From NCBI GenBank assembly GCA_036936605.1, contig JAUPFV010000002.1:247959305-248023304 (forward strand): DNA of 64,000 bases. The letters run 5' to 3'. The notes beneath the pieces are model-generated. The model searched no databases, had not been told where the DNA came from, and saw only the letters and a list, made by a program, of their open reading frames with translations. Origin of the DNA: Limnanthes douglasii subsp. nivea (lineage: Eukaryota; Streptophyta; Magnoliopsida; Brassicales; Limnanthaceae). Below, one piece after another: positions 12,113-21,699 of this stretch. The translations under genes were made by a program, and so were the position numbers. Position 1 is the first letter of the stretch. Each line of letters opens with the position of its first letter.

Positions 12113-14455
12113 CTATTGATCGTTGATACGGACTGCCCCCAGCGTTCGTGGAGCCAAGGCAGTGGCATAGCATTCTCTTGCAACCTTTTGGCTGCTCCGG
12201 ACAACCCCAACCTGTCCCTGAACAGCATACTTTAGACACTGATGGACTGTCGAAGCCACTGCATGCATCCTAGAGAGCCAAGACCTCCCTAGAATAGCAT
12301 TATAACAAGTGGGACAATCCACCACAATGAAGAGTATTGTGACCGTTTTCTTGAAAGGGCCCCTGCCCAACAACACTTCTTCTTCAAACTCTCCGATTAC
12401 ATCGGCTGAGCTGCCCGTGAAGCCCACGATCGACTTGTCTGACTTTTGAATCACAGCTGGATTTTTCATTTTCTTGTAAGTATCTAGGAAAAGGATATTG
12501 GCAGAGCTCCCAGTATCTACCAAAATTCGCCTTATCTCATTGCCCCCTATAGATGCTCCTATGACAACAACATCCTCATGAGGGCCAGCAATATCTCTCA
12601 AATCATCCTCATCGAAAACTATGAATGGGAATGAGTTTGGAGATTGATAGGATGTCATGCCTCCTTCTAGCTGGGAGGCCAAATTATGAACATGCCTTTT
12701 TCTTGAAGAAGTGGTAGGAGCTGTCATAGTGTCCCCTCCAAAAATTGTCAGTGACTCGAAGAATTTAATGAGCTCGGAGACTGATCTAGAACGCTCCTCG
12801 ATAGTACCCACTCTGTTTCTTGTTGGATCAGGATCCAAATACTCAGACTCCACGTCAAACCTTTCAACTATTACCATAGCCCCCTCCGGGGCAGCGTTGC
12901 TTGGACCAATCCTATGAGTGTTGTCAGGCCTGTTGCCTCTTCTTCTTTTAACGTATGCACCCAACTTTCCTCTTTCAATCAAGTTTTGTACCTCTTGTTT
13001 CAACGCTATGCAATCATCGGTGGTATGGCCAATATCATTATGGTATTGGCAAAAGGAATTATTTCGATGTTCTCTGGGAGACTGCAAGGTTGCCGGTCTC
13101 TGGTAGTGTACTTCATCTTTTGTTTTCTCGAAAATGGTTGCCACACTTTCTTTGAGCTCTGCAAACCACTCCGGTTGGACCCACGACCCTCTTTTGTTTC
13201 TAGACTGTTGACTTTGTGCAGGAGAAGCTGGTTGAGACTGAGCCTTTCCCCTTCCATGCCCCTGTCCGGTTTCTCTTGCTTTGTTCCCGGACTGGTTTTG
13301 ATTTGGAGTTGGTGCCACCGGGGTGGATCTCACTTGTCTGTGCACCCTGGTCTTTTTCGTTTCATCAACATTTATTTGCTTGCCAACTTGGTTCAGAAAT
13401 CCTCCCCAGGTCATGGCTTTCTTCCTGGTCACCGAATCGGCCAGGTTGCCTGGGTTCAAACCTTGTCTCAGGGATGCTATTGCTACCTGTTCAAAGCAAT
13501 CAGCCAACCCATTCTTTGTGTTTACAAAACGACTTATGTACTCCTTTAACGACTCATTTGGTTCTTGGGCACAATGGATTATTGTGTATCCATTGCCCTT
13601 CAGCTCCTTACTTCCCACAAACTGCCTTCGAAAGGCCACCCAAAAAGTATCAAAGTCTTTAATACAACCCTGAGGCAGGCTGTTGTAGCATTTCAGAGCA
13701 CTCCCCGTAAATGATTGGGAGAATGCCCTACAGAGTAGTTTATCATCATCATCAAAGTTCATCATGAAGTTCTTGAATTGCTCTAGATGATTGTCCGGAT
13801 CAGTACTGCCATCATACTTCTCCATCTTGGTGCTGTCAAACCTCTTGGGGAGGTTTCCGGATAGGATTTTAGAAGACAGTGGAGACTGCCTCCAATTCCT
13901 CCCACGACTGAACACGGTATCCTCATTAGAAGTTGCAAAGATACCTGGCTCATCGTGGAAAGCAAAAGGATCCATCAACATCTTGTCCGTATACCTCCGG
14001 TGGTGAGATGACCCTTTTCCTATATGCCTCTTCATTCTTCTATGGTGATCTCTTTTTCTGGAATACTTTTTAACTTGCTTTTGTTTCTTCTTGGTTCGTC
14101 CCTCATCACTGCTAGAGGACAAGGACTTTTCATTTCCCTCACTGTCCGAAGAGCTGTCCGAAGACTCTGAACTCGAGTCAGAACTCTCCACAGGCTTGGA
14201 CCGGTGAGATTTTTTAGAGCTGGCATGCGTCTTCTTAGTGCTCTCATGAGTTTTGGAAACCCTAGGCTCTCTTGGGTTATCGGTGTGGTGAGCAGCTGAT
14301 GCTTTGGATTTCTCTTTCACGCCCATCTTGGCTTTTTCAGCCCTCAGAGCTTCTATCTCAAGTTTTAACCTGTCGCGCTCTTGGACAGTATACTCGTCAT
14401 TCTCTTCCACCACTTCGAGCAAAGCTGGTGGAAGCTCTGGATTATCCGGATTCAT
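12113..14455 (-). CDS. gag-pro: A2 gag-protease polyprotein, 780 aa, intact
   Basis: Intact frame from the ATG at 14455. The N-terminal region is charged; a Ser/Asp/Glu-rich tract (near 14110-14200) and an Arg/His-rich stretch follow. The retrotransposon gag domain (KYDGSTDPDNHLEQFKNFMM onward) is at about 13600-13830. The zinc knuckle CQYHNDIGHTTDDC is near 13010-13050, and the aspartic protease DTGSSANILF near 12500-12520, with its C-terminal GRSWL near 12280. It forms the capsid and cleaves the polyprotein in virus-like particles. The frame ends in CAA-TAG-CAG-TTT and continues in frame into pol, so readthrough of the UAG would give gag-pol. Confidence 0.93.
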   Translation of the reverse strand: MNPDNPELPPALLEVVEENDEYTVQERDRLKLEIEALRAEKAKMGVKEKSKASAAHHTDNPREPRVSKTHESTKKTHASSKKSHRSKPVESSDSSSESSDSSSDSEGNEKSLSSSSDEGRTKKKQKQVKKYSRKRDHHRRMKRHIGKGSSHHRRYTDKMLMDPFAFHDEPGIFATSNEDTVFSRGRNWRQSPLSSKILSGNLPKRFDSTKMEKYDGSTDPDNHLEQFKNFMMNFDDDDKLLCRAFSQSFTGSALKCYNSLPQGCIKDFDTFWVAFRRQFVGSKELKGNGYTIIHCAQEPNESLKEYISRFVNTKNGLADCFEQVAIASLRQGLNPGNLADSVTRKKAMTWGGFLNQVGKQINVDETKKTRVHRQVRSTPVAPTPNQNQSGNKARETGQGHGRGKAQSQPASPAQSQQSRNKRGSWVQPEWFAELKESVATIFEKTKDEVHYQRPATLQSPREHRNNSFCQYHNDIGHTTDDCIALKQEVQNLIERGKLGAYVKRRRGNRPDNTHRIGPSNAAPEGAMVIVERFDVESEYLDPDPTRNRVGTIEERSRSVSELIKFFESLTIFGGDTMTAPTTSSRKRHVHNLASQLEGGMTSYQSPNSFPFIVFDEDDLRDIAGPHEDVVVIGASIGGNEIRRILVDTGSSANILFLDTYKKMKNPAVIQKSDKSIVGFTGSSADVIGEFEEEVLLGRGPFKKTVTILFIVVDCPTCYNAILGRSWLSRMHAVASTVHQCLKYAVQGQVGVVRSSQKVARECYATALAPRTLGAVRINDQ

Positions 14456-14507
14456 TCGGACAGAATTTCTTTACTTGGTTTTGAATACTGGATTCAGGCA
14501 CCGTCGC

Positions 14508-14525
14508 CTCCCACTGTGGTCGCCA
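14508..14525 (-). other. A2 primer binding site (tRNA-Arg type)
   Basis: On the plus strand CTCCCACTGTGGTCGCCA, three bases from the LTR. This matches, from memory, the 3' end plus CCA of a plant tRNA-Arg. The tRNA would prime minus-strand DNA synthesis. Confidence 0.75.
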
Positions 14526-14528
14526 ATT

Positions 14529-15008
14529 TGGTGAGGATAAAAGTAGCTTGAGGGTAGGCTGGTAATTTCAAGTGGAGTTCTAAGGCGGCGTGAGGGTGTT
14601 TCAGGGTGGTGTGAAGGTGTTTCAAGGTGTTTCAAGGTGTTTTAAGGTGGAGAGAGAATTGAGCAGCTTGGCAGGAGTAAATTTTTGTTACCCATAGTTA
14701 ATGCTGGTGGTTGGGTATTTATAGTATGTAATTTGGGCCCTTATGGGCTTTCGGGTCAAGTTTAATGGACCCGGGTCATGTTTAAAGACCCATGAGTTTT
14801 AAGCAGATGGGCAGGTAGCTTAGTCAGATAGTGTTTAGGTTTTTTAGTACTTTAGTCATAGTTCGAACTGCTTTGGGCTTGCAGTGTTCGAAGTCACCTG
14901 CCCGGTTCAAATGTCCTGTCCGAATTAAGCTCTTGGATCCTGTCCGGTTTACGGAGAGATTTACTTTGGGCTGCCTTTCCGGGGAGCACTTCGAATTCGG
15001 ACTCATCA
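14529..15008 (-). repeat. 5' LTR of A2
   Basis: 480-bp LTR matching 4482-4961 at all but 7 bases. On the minus strand it starts TGATGAGTCCGAA and ends CCTCACCA. The TATA box reads TATAAATACC near 14720. Confidence 0.95.
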
Positions 15009-15013
15009 AGAGC
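15009..15013. repeat. Right target-site duplication of A2 (AGAGC)
   Basis: Direct copy of 4477-4481; gag of A0 resumes here. Confidence 0.93.
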
Positions 15014-15336
15014 TCTCCACAGGCTTGGACCAGTGAGACTTTTTAGAACTAACATGTGTCTTTCTGGTACTCACATGAGTTTTCGAAGCCTCAGGCTCTC
15101 TAGGGTTGTCGGTGTGATGAACAACCGATGCCTTGGATTTCTCTTTCACGCCCATTTTGGCATTTTCAGCCCTTAGAGCTTCTATCTCAAGTTTCAACCT
15201 GTCACGCTCTTGGACAGTATACTCATCGTTTTCTTCCACCACTTCGAGCAAAGCTGGTGGAAGCTCTGGATTATCCGAATTCATTCGGACAGAATTTCTT
15301 GGCAGGTTTTGAATGCTTGATTCAGGCACCTCTCTA

Positions 15337-15354
15337 CTCCCACTGTGGTCGCCA
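15337..15354 (-). other. A0 primer binding site (tRNA-Arg type)
   Basis: Same 18-base tRNA-Arg-type site as in A2, three bases from the A0 LTR end at 15358. Confidence 0.75.
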
Positions 15355-15357
15355 ATT

Positions 15358-15814
15358 TGGTGTGGATAAAAATAGCCCGAGGGTAGGTTAGTAATTTTAA
15401 GTGGAGTATCAAAGTGGTACAGGGGTGTTTAACGGTGGTGTAAGGGTGTTTAACGGTGGTGAGATAATTAAGCAGCTTGGTAGCAGTTAATTTTCATTAT
15501 TCTTAGTTAATGCTGGTGGTTGAGCATTTATAGTGTGAGGTTTGGACCCTTATGGGCTTTCGGGTCAAGTTTAATGGACCCAGGTCATGTTTAAAGACCC
15601 ATGAGTTCTAAGCAGGAGGACAGGCAGCTTAGTCAGGAAGTGTTTACGTTTTTTAGTACTTTTGTCATAGTTCGAACAGCCTTAGGCTCATATTGTTTCG
15701 AAGTGATCTATCCGGTCCAAATGATCTGTCCGGTCCAAATGATCTGTCCGGTACTCGGAGAGAATTTACACTGACCTGCCCTTCCGGGGAGATGTCCTGG
15801 ATTCGGACTCATCA
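15358..15814 (-). repeat. 5' LTR of A0
   Basis: 457-bp LTR clearly related to the A2 LTRs but more diverged, with the same TGGTG...CTCATCA ends. Near 15711-15765 it contains three consecutive short repeats built around TCTGTCCGGTCCAAATGA. The minus-strand TATA box lies near 15525. The adjacent AGTTT (15815-15819) is the only visible copy of the target duplication. Confidence 0.9.
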
Positions 15815-18435
15815 AGTTTGAGCTTTCTTAATACCATCAAGCATCACAGAACCAACAGCAGCTTCGGCTTTCTTGACGGCAGCTTTCTTTTCTTCCTCGA
15901 ATCCTGTTCGAAGCGTAGTCAATTGAGTTTGGCAATTTTCCAATTTTTCCTGAGTTTCTTTAACAAGTTTCTCAGCGTCGGTAGATTTTTTCTTTTCCTC
16001 AGAAATAACAGTAGAATGTTGAGATTTTTGATTTTCAAGGGCCAATCGATGAGAAGCCTCCAGAGCTTCGATTTCTTCTTTATGCTCCTTAAGAAGCTTT
16101 CCTTTCTCAGCTTCGAAATTTTGCAGTGCTTCATTTTTCGAAGCCTTTTCAGAATCTGTTTCTTTTTTGCTCTTGATTAATTCTTGTGCAAGGAGCTTCA
16201 GTTGTGTATGTGAATTGTTTACTTCTTCACACAATTTTTTGGCTGCAGCACCTAAGTTATCAAAAGGTCGAAGAATTGAAGTTACCTCATCGGATCTGTC
16301 TGGATTGGGCAAGTTTGATGGGTGATGATGGACAGGAACAATTGCGTTAGACGTTGAAGCCATGACACCCCCAGTAGAAGTTGATGGAGTGATGTTGGTA
16401 GGCTGAGAGCCTTCACCAGTGAATACAAAATCCCCGCTTGAGTTGAAATCTTCAAGGTTAAGGTAATCGTGTACTTGGCTATCTCCTAGTGCCAGTCCCC
16501 CTTGAGGATTTTCTTCAATAAAAGTTTTCCCATGCACCTCGGAAGCCAGTACTTCTTCGAGTATGTCAGCCTCGTTCTTTTTCTTTGGAGTATTGGACTT
16601 GCTCTTTTTCTTCTTTGGAGCATTGTCTTCTTTCTTTTTCTTTTTCAGAACAGGTTCATCCTCTTCGGATATTGGGGGAAGTTGAGATGCAGGCACTTTT
16701 CGTTTCCATGCACGCTTCGAAGTTTTGGAAGGGTTAGCCTTGCTTGTGTGGGCTTTTTTGAGGGTTAGCTTTCCCTTCTTTTTTAATGGCAGGTGACTGT
16801 CAGATCGATTCCTGGTGGGAAGATAGGTTTTCCCATCTGGAGCAAGTATTCTTTGAACCGCTTTGACAGGATCGGGTTGGGTCATCAGATCTTCAGGGAA
16901 GTCAGCTCCCAGGGTTATTCGCCAGAGATGGCTGTTTACGAAGTTGATTGGTTGAAAGGCTGAGTGAAAGCCATTTCCCCAAGCTTTCTCTGCCCATTCA
17001 GCCATTTTCTTGAAGATGTCTTTTGCAGCTTTTCTACGACTTTTGAATCTCCTCGGAATTTCTGTGAAAAGAGTAAATAGTTAGATAAATAGACTTCGTT
17101 AATTTAACTAAGTGTGATAAGATAAGGAAATATTAACAATACAACAATGATTCACTTACTGCTATCTCTCCAGGTGAGAGTAAGTTTTGAGGGGTTGTCA
17201 TCGGAAATCTCTCTACCATTTTCCCAAGCTCCTGATAAAAAGACAAACTTTTGCTTCCAAAATTTGTCAGCCTCGAGGAGGTCGTCGATAATCTTCAAAT
17301 CATCCTCCAGAGTAAGGTAGTAGAATTGTAAAACTGGCCCATTTGAGATTTTGGTCAAAGAGATGAAGTCTTCTATTTCGAAGGGGATGTTACCTAGCCT
17401 CGACACCATAATGGCGGAGAATAAAGTGAAAAGTTGATTTGGGGTAACCTGTGTTGGGCACAACTTAAGAATTTCGAAGTACCTTACAATCATTGGATCG
17501 AGGGGAAATCGAAGTCCCCAGTTGAAGAGCTCAGGGTAAACTACTAGTTCGTTCTTCTGACAGCTCAGGGGTGTTTCTCCTTCTATTGGTAGTCGAAGAG
17601 CCATGTTATCTGTTAATCCCCATAGTCTTTTGAGTTCCTCTTTTTCTGATTCGAGGTAGTAAGTATAGGATACATTATTTAGGGCAAGAATGTACCGAGG
17701 ACAAAGTGGTTGAAGGTTTTCCTGAACCAAAGCAGCAACATCTTCGGGGAGTGTAATGAGAGGTTTCTTTCCTCGATTTCTCTTTGGAGGGATTACCCCA
17801 TCAGCCTTGGATTCTGCTTCAGCATCAGATTCAGTGGCTTCAGAATCATTTTCTTTGTTATTGTCCTCATCGGTGGCTTCATCGTGATGACTTCGAATTT
17901 GAGTCTCATTTTGAGTCACAAGAATTGGTTGACTATTCTCTGGTGTAGCGTCAACCACTTCTTGTGGGGGAGGAGAAGAGGTTTCTGCATCGTCACCCAT
18001 TGCTAGAAAGGTTGATTTTTTGTTATGCCTAACTTTAACTGCTTCGAATTGTAGGATAGGTGATTTGGGTTGTAGTTTTTTAGAAGTTGGTGGTTTGTCA
18101 GAAGTGACAGCTTTAGATTTTCGATGTGGTCTTAATGCTGGGGAAGTGGGTTGATTTCGAGGAGGAGAAAATTGTTGACTAGATTCTGGGTTTGAAGCTA
18201 GGGGTGAAGATGAAGTAGCGAGGTTGGGATCGAAGTTACCGTATTTGAAGATGGTAGAGGAAAAGTGAGGACCGTTGTAGATCAACCCAGCTGCTCTGTA
18301 TTCTTCAGCTCTCTCTCCAATACAAAGATAATCGTAGGCACCAAATACTTGATTGCTAGAACCAGGGAAGAGAGATTTCTTTGCTTTTCTTGGTTTTCTG
18401 GGTTTAGATCTTTTGTATTTAGGATATCTTCTCAT
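15815..18435 (-). pseudogene. Antisense accessory gene of C, truncated at 3' end by A0
   Basis: Two exons: 18435-17160 (ATG at 18435, MRRYPKYKRSKPRK) and 17061-15815, cut by the A0 LTR. Exon 1 has a basic N-terminus, a Pro/Ser-rich part, an acidic stretch and the PF04195-type domain (about 17150-17700; LRFPLDPMIVRYFEILKLCP, AWENGREI). Exon 2 begins KIPRRFKSRRK and continues through WAEKAWGNGFHSAF, lysine-rich KKKKKED and a coiled coil (about 15830-16260). Apart from the truncation no stop is seen in either exon, so it was functional when A0 arrived. It aligns along its whole length with the B gene. Confidence 0.8.
17062..17159 (-). other. Intron of the C antisense gene (98 bp, GT-AG, phase 1)
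   Basis: Donor GTAAGTGA at 17159 reading left; acceptor TTTTCACAG ending at 17062. Exon 1 ends AGC-A and exon 2 starts AA-ATT-CCG, so joining keeps the frame. Position matches the A2 and B introns. Confidence 0.75.
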
Positions 18436-18994
18436 ACAATAGGTGCTGATCTGAGAAGTTGTTTTTAGGGCTGAACAAGGTGGTGTTTCTGAAGAACAGG
18501 ATGAAGATGGCTTGAAGGTTGATGAAAAATAGGATGAAGAAGGCTTAGAAGTGATTTATCTAAAAAGTTCTCAGTGAAGGTAGAGCTGAGTATTTATAGT
18601 TAAAAGAAATGACGTTGAGAATTTGAAAAGGCAAAACCAGTGAATTGCTCTCATTGGGTGGAATGTGAAACGTAGAGGAAACGTGTAGTGACATAGACCT
18701 ATCAAGAAAGGTCTAGTCAGTCTTTTAAGTAGGGATCAGAAAATTCGAAGCATAAGTAAAATTATGTCTCTAGTCAGAAGATTTGAAGTAAAGGCAAGGT
18801 TGCATTTCAAGTTGGCAGGTTCGAAGTGATTGGAGAATTTATTTGCACTTATTCTTAAATTCGAAGAGAAGTTGCAAGTCATTGGGCTTAATCATAATGA
18901 AGAGGCGGGATGAAGGAAGTTTTATTCGCTTGGAATAATGTTCGAAGAATGACTAGTTCTTATAAATTGTCTGTATAAGAACTAGGGGGGCTAC
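18436..18994 (-). promoter_or_regulatory. Promoter and leader of the C antisense gene
   Basis: No gene. The minus-strand TATA box is TATAAATA at 18591-18598. A TGACGTT / AACGTCA element (CRE or as-1-like core) lies at 18610-18616, just upstream of it. The leader between TATA and ATG is CT-rich. TTCGAA-type words are frequent in the rest. A polypurine run (AGGGGGG) ends four bases before the LTR at 18995. Confidence 0.55.
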
Positions 18995-19291
18995 TGATAA
19001 GGAAATATATTCTTTAGGGACCTAAATGTAATTAATAAGGACTTAATTGATAAGTTCTATTAATATAGAGTTTAATTAAGCCTTGTAGAAAATATAGGGA
19101 CTGAATTGTAAATATCCTTTAATGTAACCACTCTTGTAACTAACTTACCAGGCCTATTTAAAGAGGTTGTGGAGGTTGATTACGCCTATGAAATATTCAG
19201 AGAAGAAAGACAATATTCACTTCTAAAAAATCTCTTTGTTGATTCTAAGAAGATATTCTCTTTTTTCTCTAGTTACTTTCTGTTCATACCA
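18995..19291 (+). repeat. 3' LTR of C
   Basis: 297 bp, beginning TGATAAGG and ending TTCATACCA, like the B LTR (TGATAAGG...TTCTTACCA). Long stretches align with B: the TTAGGGACCTAA start, TATTTAAAGAGGTTG promoter region and CCTATGAAAT. Confidence 0.85.
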
Positions 19292-20878
19292 GGGATGAAC
19301 TAATATTTTGACAGCTTGTCGAGGGTTGGGTGGCTCTATCAATATTCGGGAAGAAAGCCTTCAAGTGTGATCGGGAACAGGTGACTGTTGAGAAAGTTGA
19401 TGGGTTTGAAGGCTGTGTAGAAAACGTTATTCCATTTCTTTTCAGCCCAACCAGCAAGCTTAATGAAGGTTTATTTGGCTCTTTCTCGACAATGGCATAA
19501 CATCTCAGAATTTATGTTCGGAATATAGAAGTTGATAATGAATGAGGATAACAACAGTTGAAAATTTAATTTAGAAAAATAATATTAAGAGTCTTACGAC
19601 AACTCCTCTAGACGATGTTCAATCTTGATGGGTTGACTTTGAATATAACTTTACCATTTTCCCATGTTGCTGAAATGAAGATGATTTTTTGCTTCCAAAT
19701 TTGTCTAATTTCAGGAGGTTGTCGATGATTTTTAGGTCATCAACCAACGTAAGGTAGTAAAACGGAAGCACTGGTACATTGGATAATTTGGTTAAAGAAA
19801 TAAAATCCTTGATGCTGATTGGAATTTTGGACAATTGGGAGGCCATGATTATAGAAAGAAGCGTGAACCATTGATTTTGTGTCACTTGGGTTGGATAAAA
19901 ATTTAAAAGTTCGAAGTAATCAATTATCATGGGGTCCAGTGGGAATCAAAGACTCCAATTGATGATTTCTGGATAGATTACGAGTTTTGTTTTGCAATCT
20001 AAGGGTGTTTCTCCTGTTTTTGGAAAGATGAAGTGTAATGTTGTCTCCCATTCCCCACTGCATGTTCAAATCATTTGCTTGGCTCTCTTCGTAGTATATG
20101 TATGAAACGTTTTTTAGAGCTACGACATAATTCACATCAAGATACCTCAAATTCTCACCAATTGATACGTTTTCCTCATCGGATGTGGTAATAAGAGCTT
20201 TTTTTATTCTTGGTTTACGAATTTTTTCTTGAGTAGTATTCTCTGATTCTTTCGAAGCTTCTTCCTCTGTATCAGCCTCATTATTTGACTAAGTAGCATC
20301 CGAATCGACTTCTTCTGATACTTCATCTCTCAGTTAAGGAGGATTATTTCGAAGGACTTTGTTGAGATGACCCAACAGTCTCAATAATTTCCCTTGGGGG
20401 AGGAAAAGTAGTAGATGGATTTGACGTAACATCGGCATCGTCTCCCATAACTATGAAAGTCTTTTTTATGGGAGCTCGTGTAGGACAAGTTTTTGAAAGG
20501 TTGGTTGAGAAAAGAGTTGCTTCGGATTGTTTCGAAAAGGATTTGCCTATTTTACAACTAATTCGAGAAGATGATTTAGTACGAGAAGGTGATTTTCGAG
20601 GTGCGTTTGGTGTTCGAGTTTTTGAGGATTAGCTTTCCTCTATAAGGGGCAAAGCTGAAAAGATGAGTTTTAGAAGGATCAAAGTTACCTCAATATATGG
20701 TCTTTGAGAAAGTTCCAATGGGAGCTTGGCTTATTAATCCAGTTGCTCTATATTATTCTGCCTTTTCACTGATGCAAAAGTAATCGTAAGCTCTGAAGAC
20801 TTTGTTGTCTGACTTTGGGGATTTAAATTCTTTGGGAAATTTGGCTTTAGATTTCTTGGATTTCGGATGCTTTCTCAT
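19292..20878 (-). pseudogene. Antisense accessory gene of D, decayed
   Basis: Starts at 20878 with MRKHPKSKKSKAK and FRAYDYFCISEKAE, then meets a stop. Later pieces are recognisable: YIYYEESQANDLNMQWGMGD (near 20090), NFYPTQVTQNQWFTLL to FYYLTLVDDLKIIDNLL (19680-19930), and in exon 2 AFKPINFLNSHLF (near 19400). It has many stops and frameshifts. The intron donor (GTAAGAC, read leftwards from 19597) survives, but the acceptor at 19514-19515 reads AT instead of AG. Confidence 0.7.
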
Positions 20879-21033
20879 AAAATGGTTGAAGATTGATAGG
20901 AAATGATGAGTTTTCCGCTGAAAGTAACCTGTATTTTGAAGAAGCCACTGAAGGTAGCAAAGAAGTTTAGAGTTTTTACGCTTTTTCTCTCAAGAATATT
21001 GAGTTTGTGAATACAAAAATTGGTTACAATGAG

Positions 21034-21040
21034 ATTTATA
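21034..21040 (-). promoter_or_regulatory. TATA box of the D antisense gene
   Basis: TATAAAT on the minus strand, about 155 bp upstream of the ATG at 20878, matching the placement in B and C. Confidence 0.45.
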
Positions 21041-21404
21041 GGGAGAGAAAGGTCGTATTGAGAAGTGGGAAAGATGGACCTTGATTGGATAGAAGCTTAA
21101 GCGGTTGCGTAGATGAGAGAACAACGCCCGTCACACAATGGGCCTAGTTATAGATCTAGCCCTTATAGTGTCATTATTTATTGAGAAATAGGTTTGACAC
21201 CTAAGATCATCAGCTGCACTTCGAATTACGATATAAAAAGGTGGTTCTCTGTTAAAATACTTCGATGCACTTGATACAACTAATGTTATAACAAAATGAT
21301 CAACGTAGTTTGAATTTTAGAAGAGAAAATCATCTTCACTTCTGCTTACGTTAGAAGTTGATTAGTTCTCATTCATTTGCTGATATGAGAACTAAGGAGG
21401 CTAC

Positions 21405-21699
21405 TGATAAGGAAGTGGAACTTTGGGGACCAAAATATAAATAATAAAACTTTGTATAACAGGTTGTAAAGTTAGAGGAGGAATTTAGGACTATATATTT
21501 TAGTCAGGAACTACATGTAATAAGTCCTTTATGTAACCGTTTTCAGTTGTATTTTAAGTCCTTGCTCCTCTAAATAAGGGCCAATGTTGATCTAATAAAT
21601 AGGTTGGATTTTTTAGTTAGAACATTTGAGTACTCTGATTTTCTCTCTCTATAATCAATTTCTCTCTATGAGAACTTTACTTTTCTCATTTACTAAAGC
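21405..21699 (+). repeat. 3' LTR of D (right end approximate)
   Basis: Starts TGATAAGGAAGT after a degraded polypurine tract. It shares only scattered similarity with the B and C LTRs (TTATGTAACCG, CTCTAAATAAGG). The right boundary is placed by length and a weak terminal match. Confidence 0.55.

Larger units (their letters stand above)
4482..15008 (-). mobile_element. Complete Tat-lineage Ty3/gypsy retrotransposon A2 (10.5 kb)
   Basis: Full-length minus-strand element: 5' LTR 14529-15008, tRNA-Arg-type primer site, gag-protease 14455-12113, pol 12112-8849, an antisense spliced gene on the plus strand (5393-8080), polypurine tract and 3' LTR 4482-4961. Both LTRs are 480 bp and differ at 7 positions by eye (about 1.5%). 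The duplication AGAGC flanks the element. It landed in gag of A0, a close relative. Pol carries a stop between RNase H and integrase and a frameshift in the last codons, so this copy is probably defective alone but could be helped in trans. Confidence 0.95.
2423..15284 (-). pseudogene. gag-pro: A0 gag-protease, split by A2 and frameshifted
   Basis: The first part runs from the ATG at 15284 to 15009 (Glu/Lys-rich N-terminus, MNSDNPELPP). The A2 insertion then interrupts it, and it resumes at 4481 with a Ser/Glu/Asp-rich tract, the retrotransposon gag domain (about 3880-4130), a CX3H-X4-HX4C zinc knuckle (near 3330-3370), the protease DTGSS (near 2810-2825) and its end at the TAG 2423-2425. Compared with A2, 13 bases are missing near 4050 within a TCATCATCA repeat, which shifts the frame inside the gag domain. 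The deletion is flanked by the repeat, so replication slippage is the likely cause. Confidence 0.88.
1..15814 (-). mobile_element. Tat-lineage Ty3/gypsy retrotransposon A0, left part outside window
   Basis: Minus-strand LTR retrotransposon. From its 5' end it has a 5' LTR (15358-15814), a primer binding site, the start of gag, then an interruption by A2 (4482-15008), then the rest of gag-protease and pol down to base 1, which lies between the integrase zinc finger and the integrase core. The remaining integrase, the extra gene and the 3' LTR would lie left of the window, roughly 5 kb judging from A2. It is a Tat element because an additional RNase H follows the gypsy RNase H. It inserted into the extra gene of element C, so only its right target copy (15815-15819, AGTTT) is visible. 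It is decayed, with a 13-nt deletion in gag, a 1-nt deletion in RT and a stop in the second RNase H. Confidence 0.9.
15815..19291 (+). mobile_element. 3' part of Tat-lineage element C (B family)
   Basis: Right-hand remnant of a plus-strand element related to B: the antisense accessory gene (minus strand, 18435-15815), a polypurine tract and a 3' LTR (18995-19291). Its gag-pol and 5' LTR would lie beyond A0, left of the window. A0 broke it in exon 2 of its accessory gene. C itself sits inside the accessory gene of D, which resumes at 19292. The likely right target copy is GGGAT (19292-19296); the left copy is out of view. Confidence 0.85.
19292..21699 (+). mobile_element. 3' remnant of Tat-lineage element D (B family, oldest layer)
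   Basis: A decayed accessory gene on the minus strand, its TATA box, a degraded polypurine tract (ACTAAGGAGGCTAC) and a 3' LTR beginning TGATAAGG at 21405. C inserted in exon 2 of its accessory gene. The right end is approximate, because the LTR end seems mutated (TTTACTA near 21699 where TACCA is expected). Confidence 0.7.

Noticed and set aside
15337..15354. tRNA gene end
   Set aside because: Only the 3' 18 bases including the non-encoded CCA are present, next to an LTR; it is a primer binding site.
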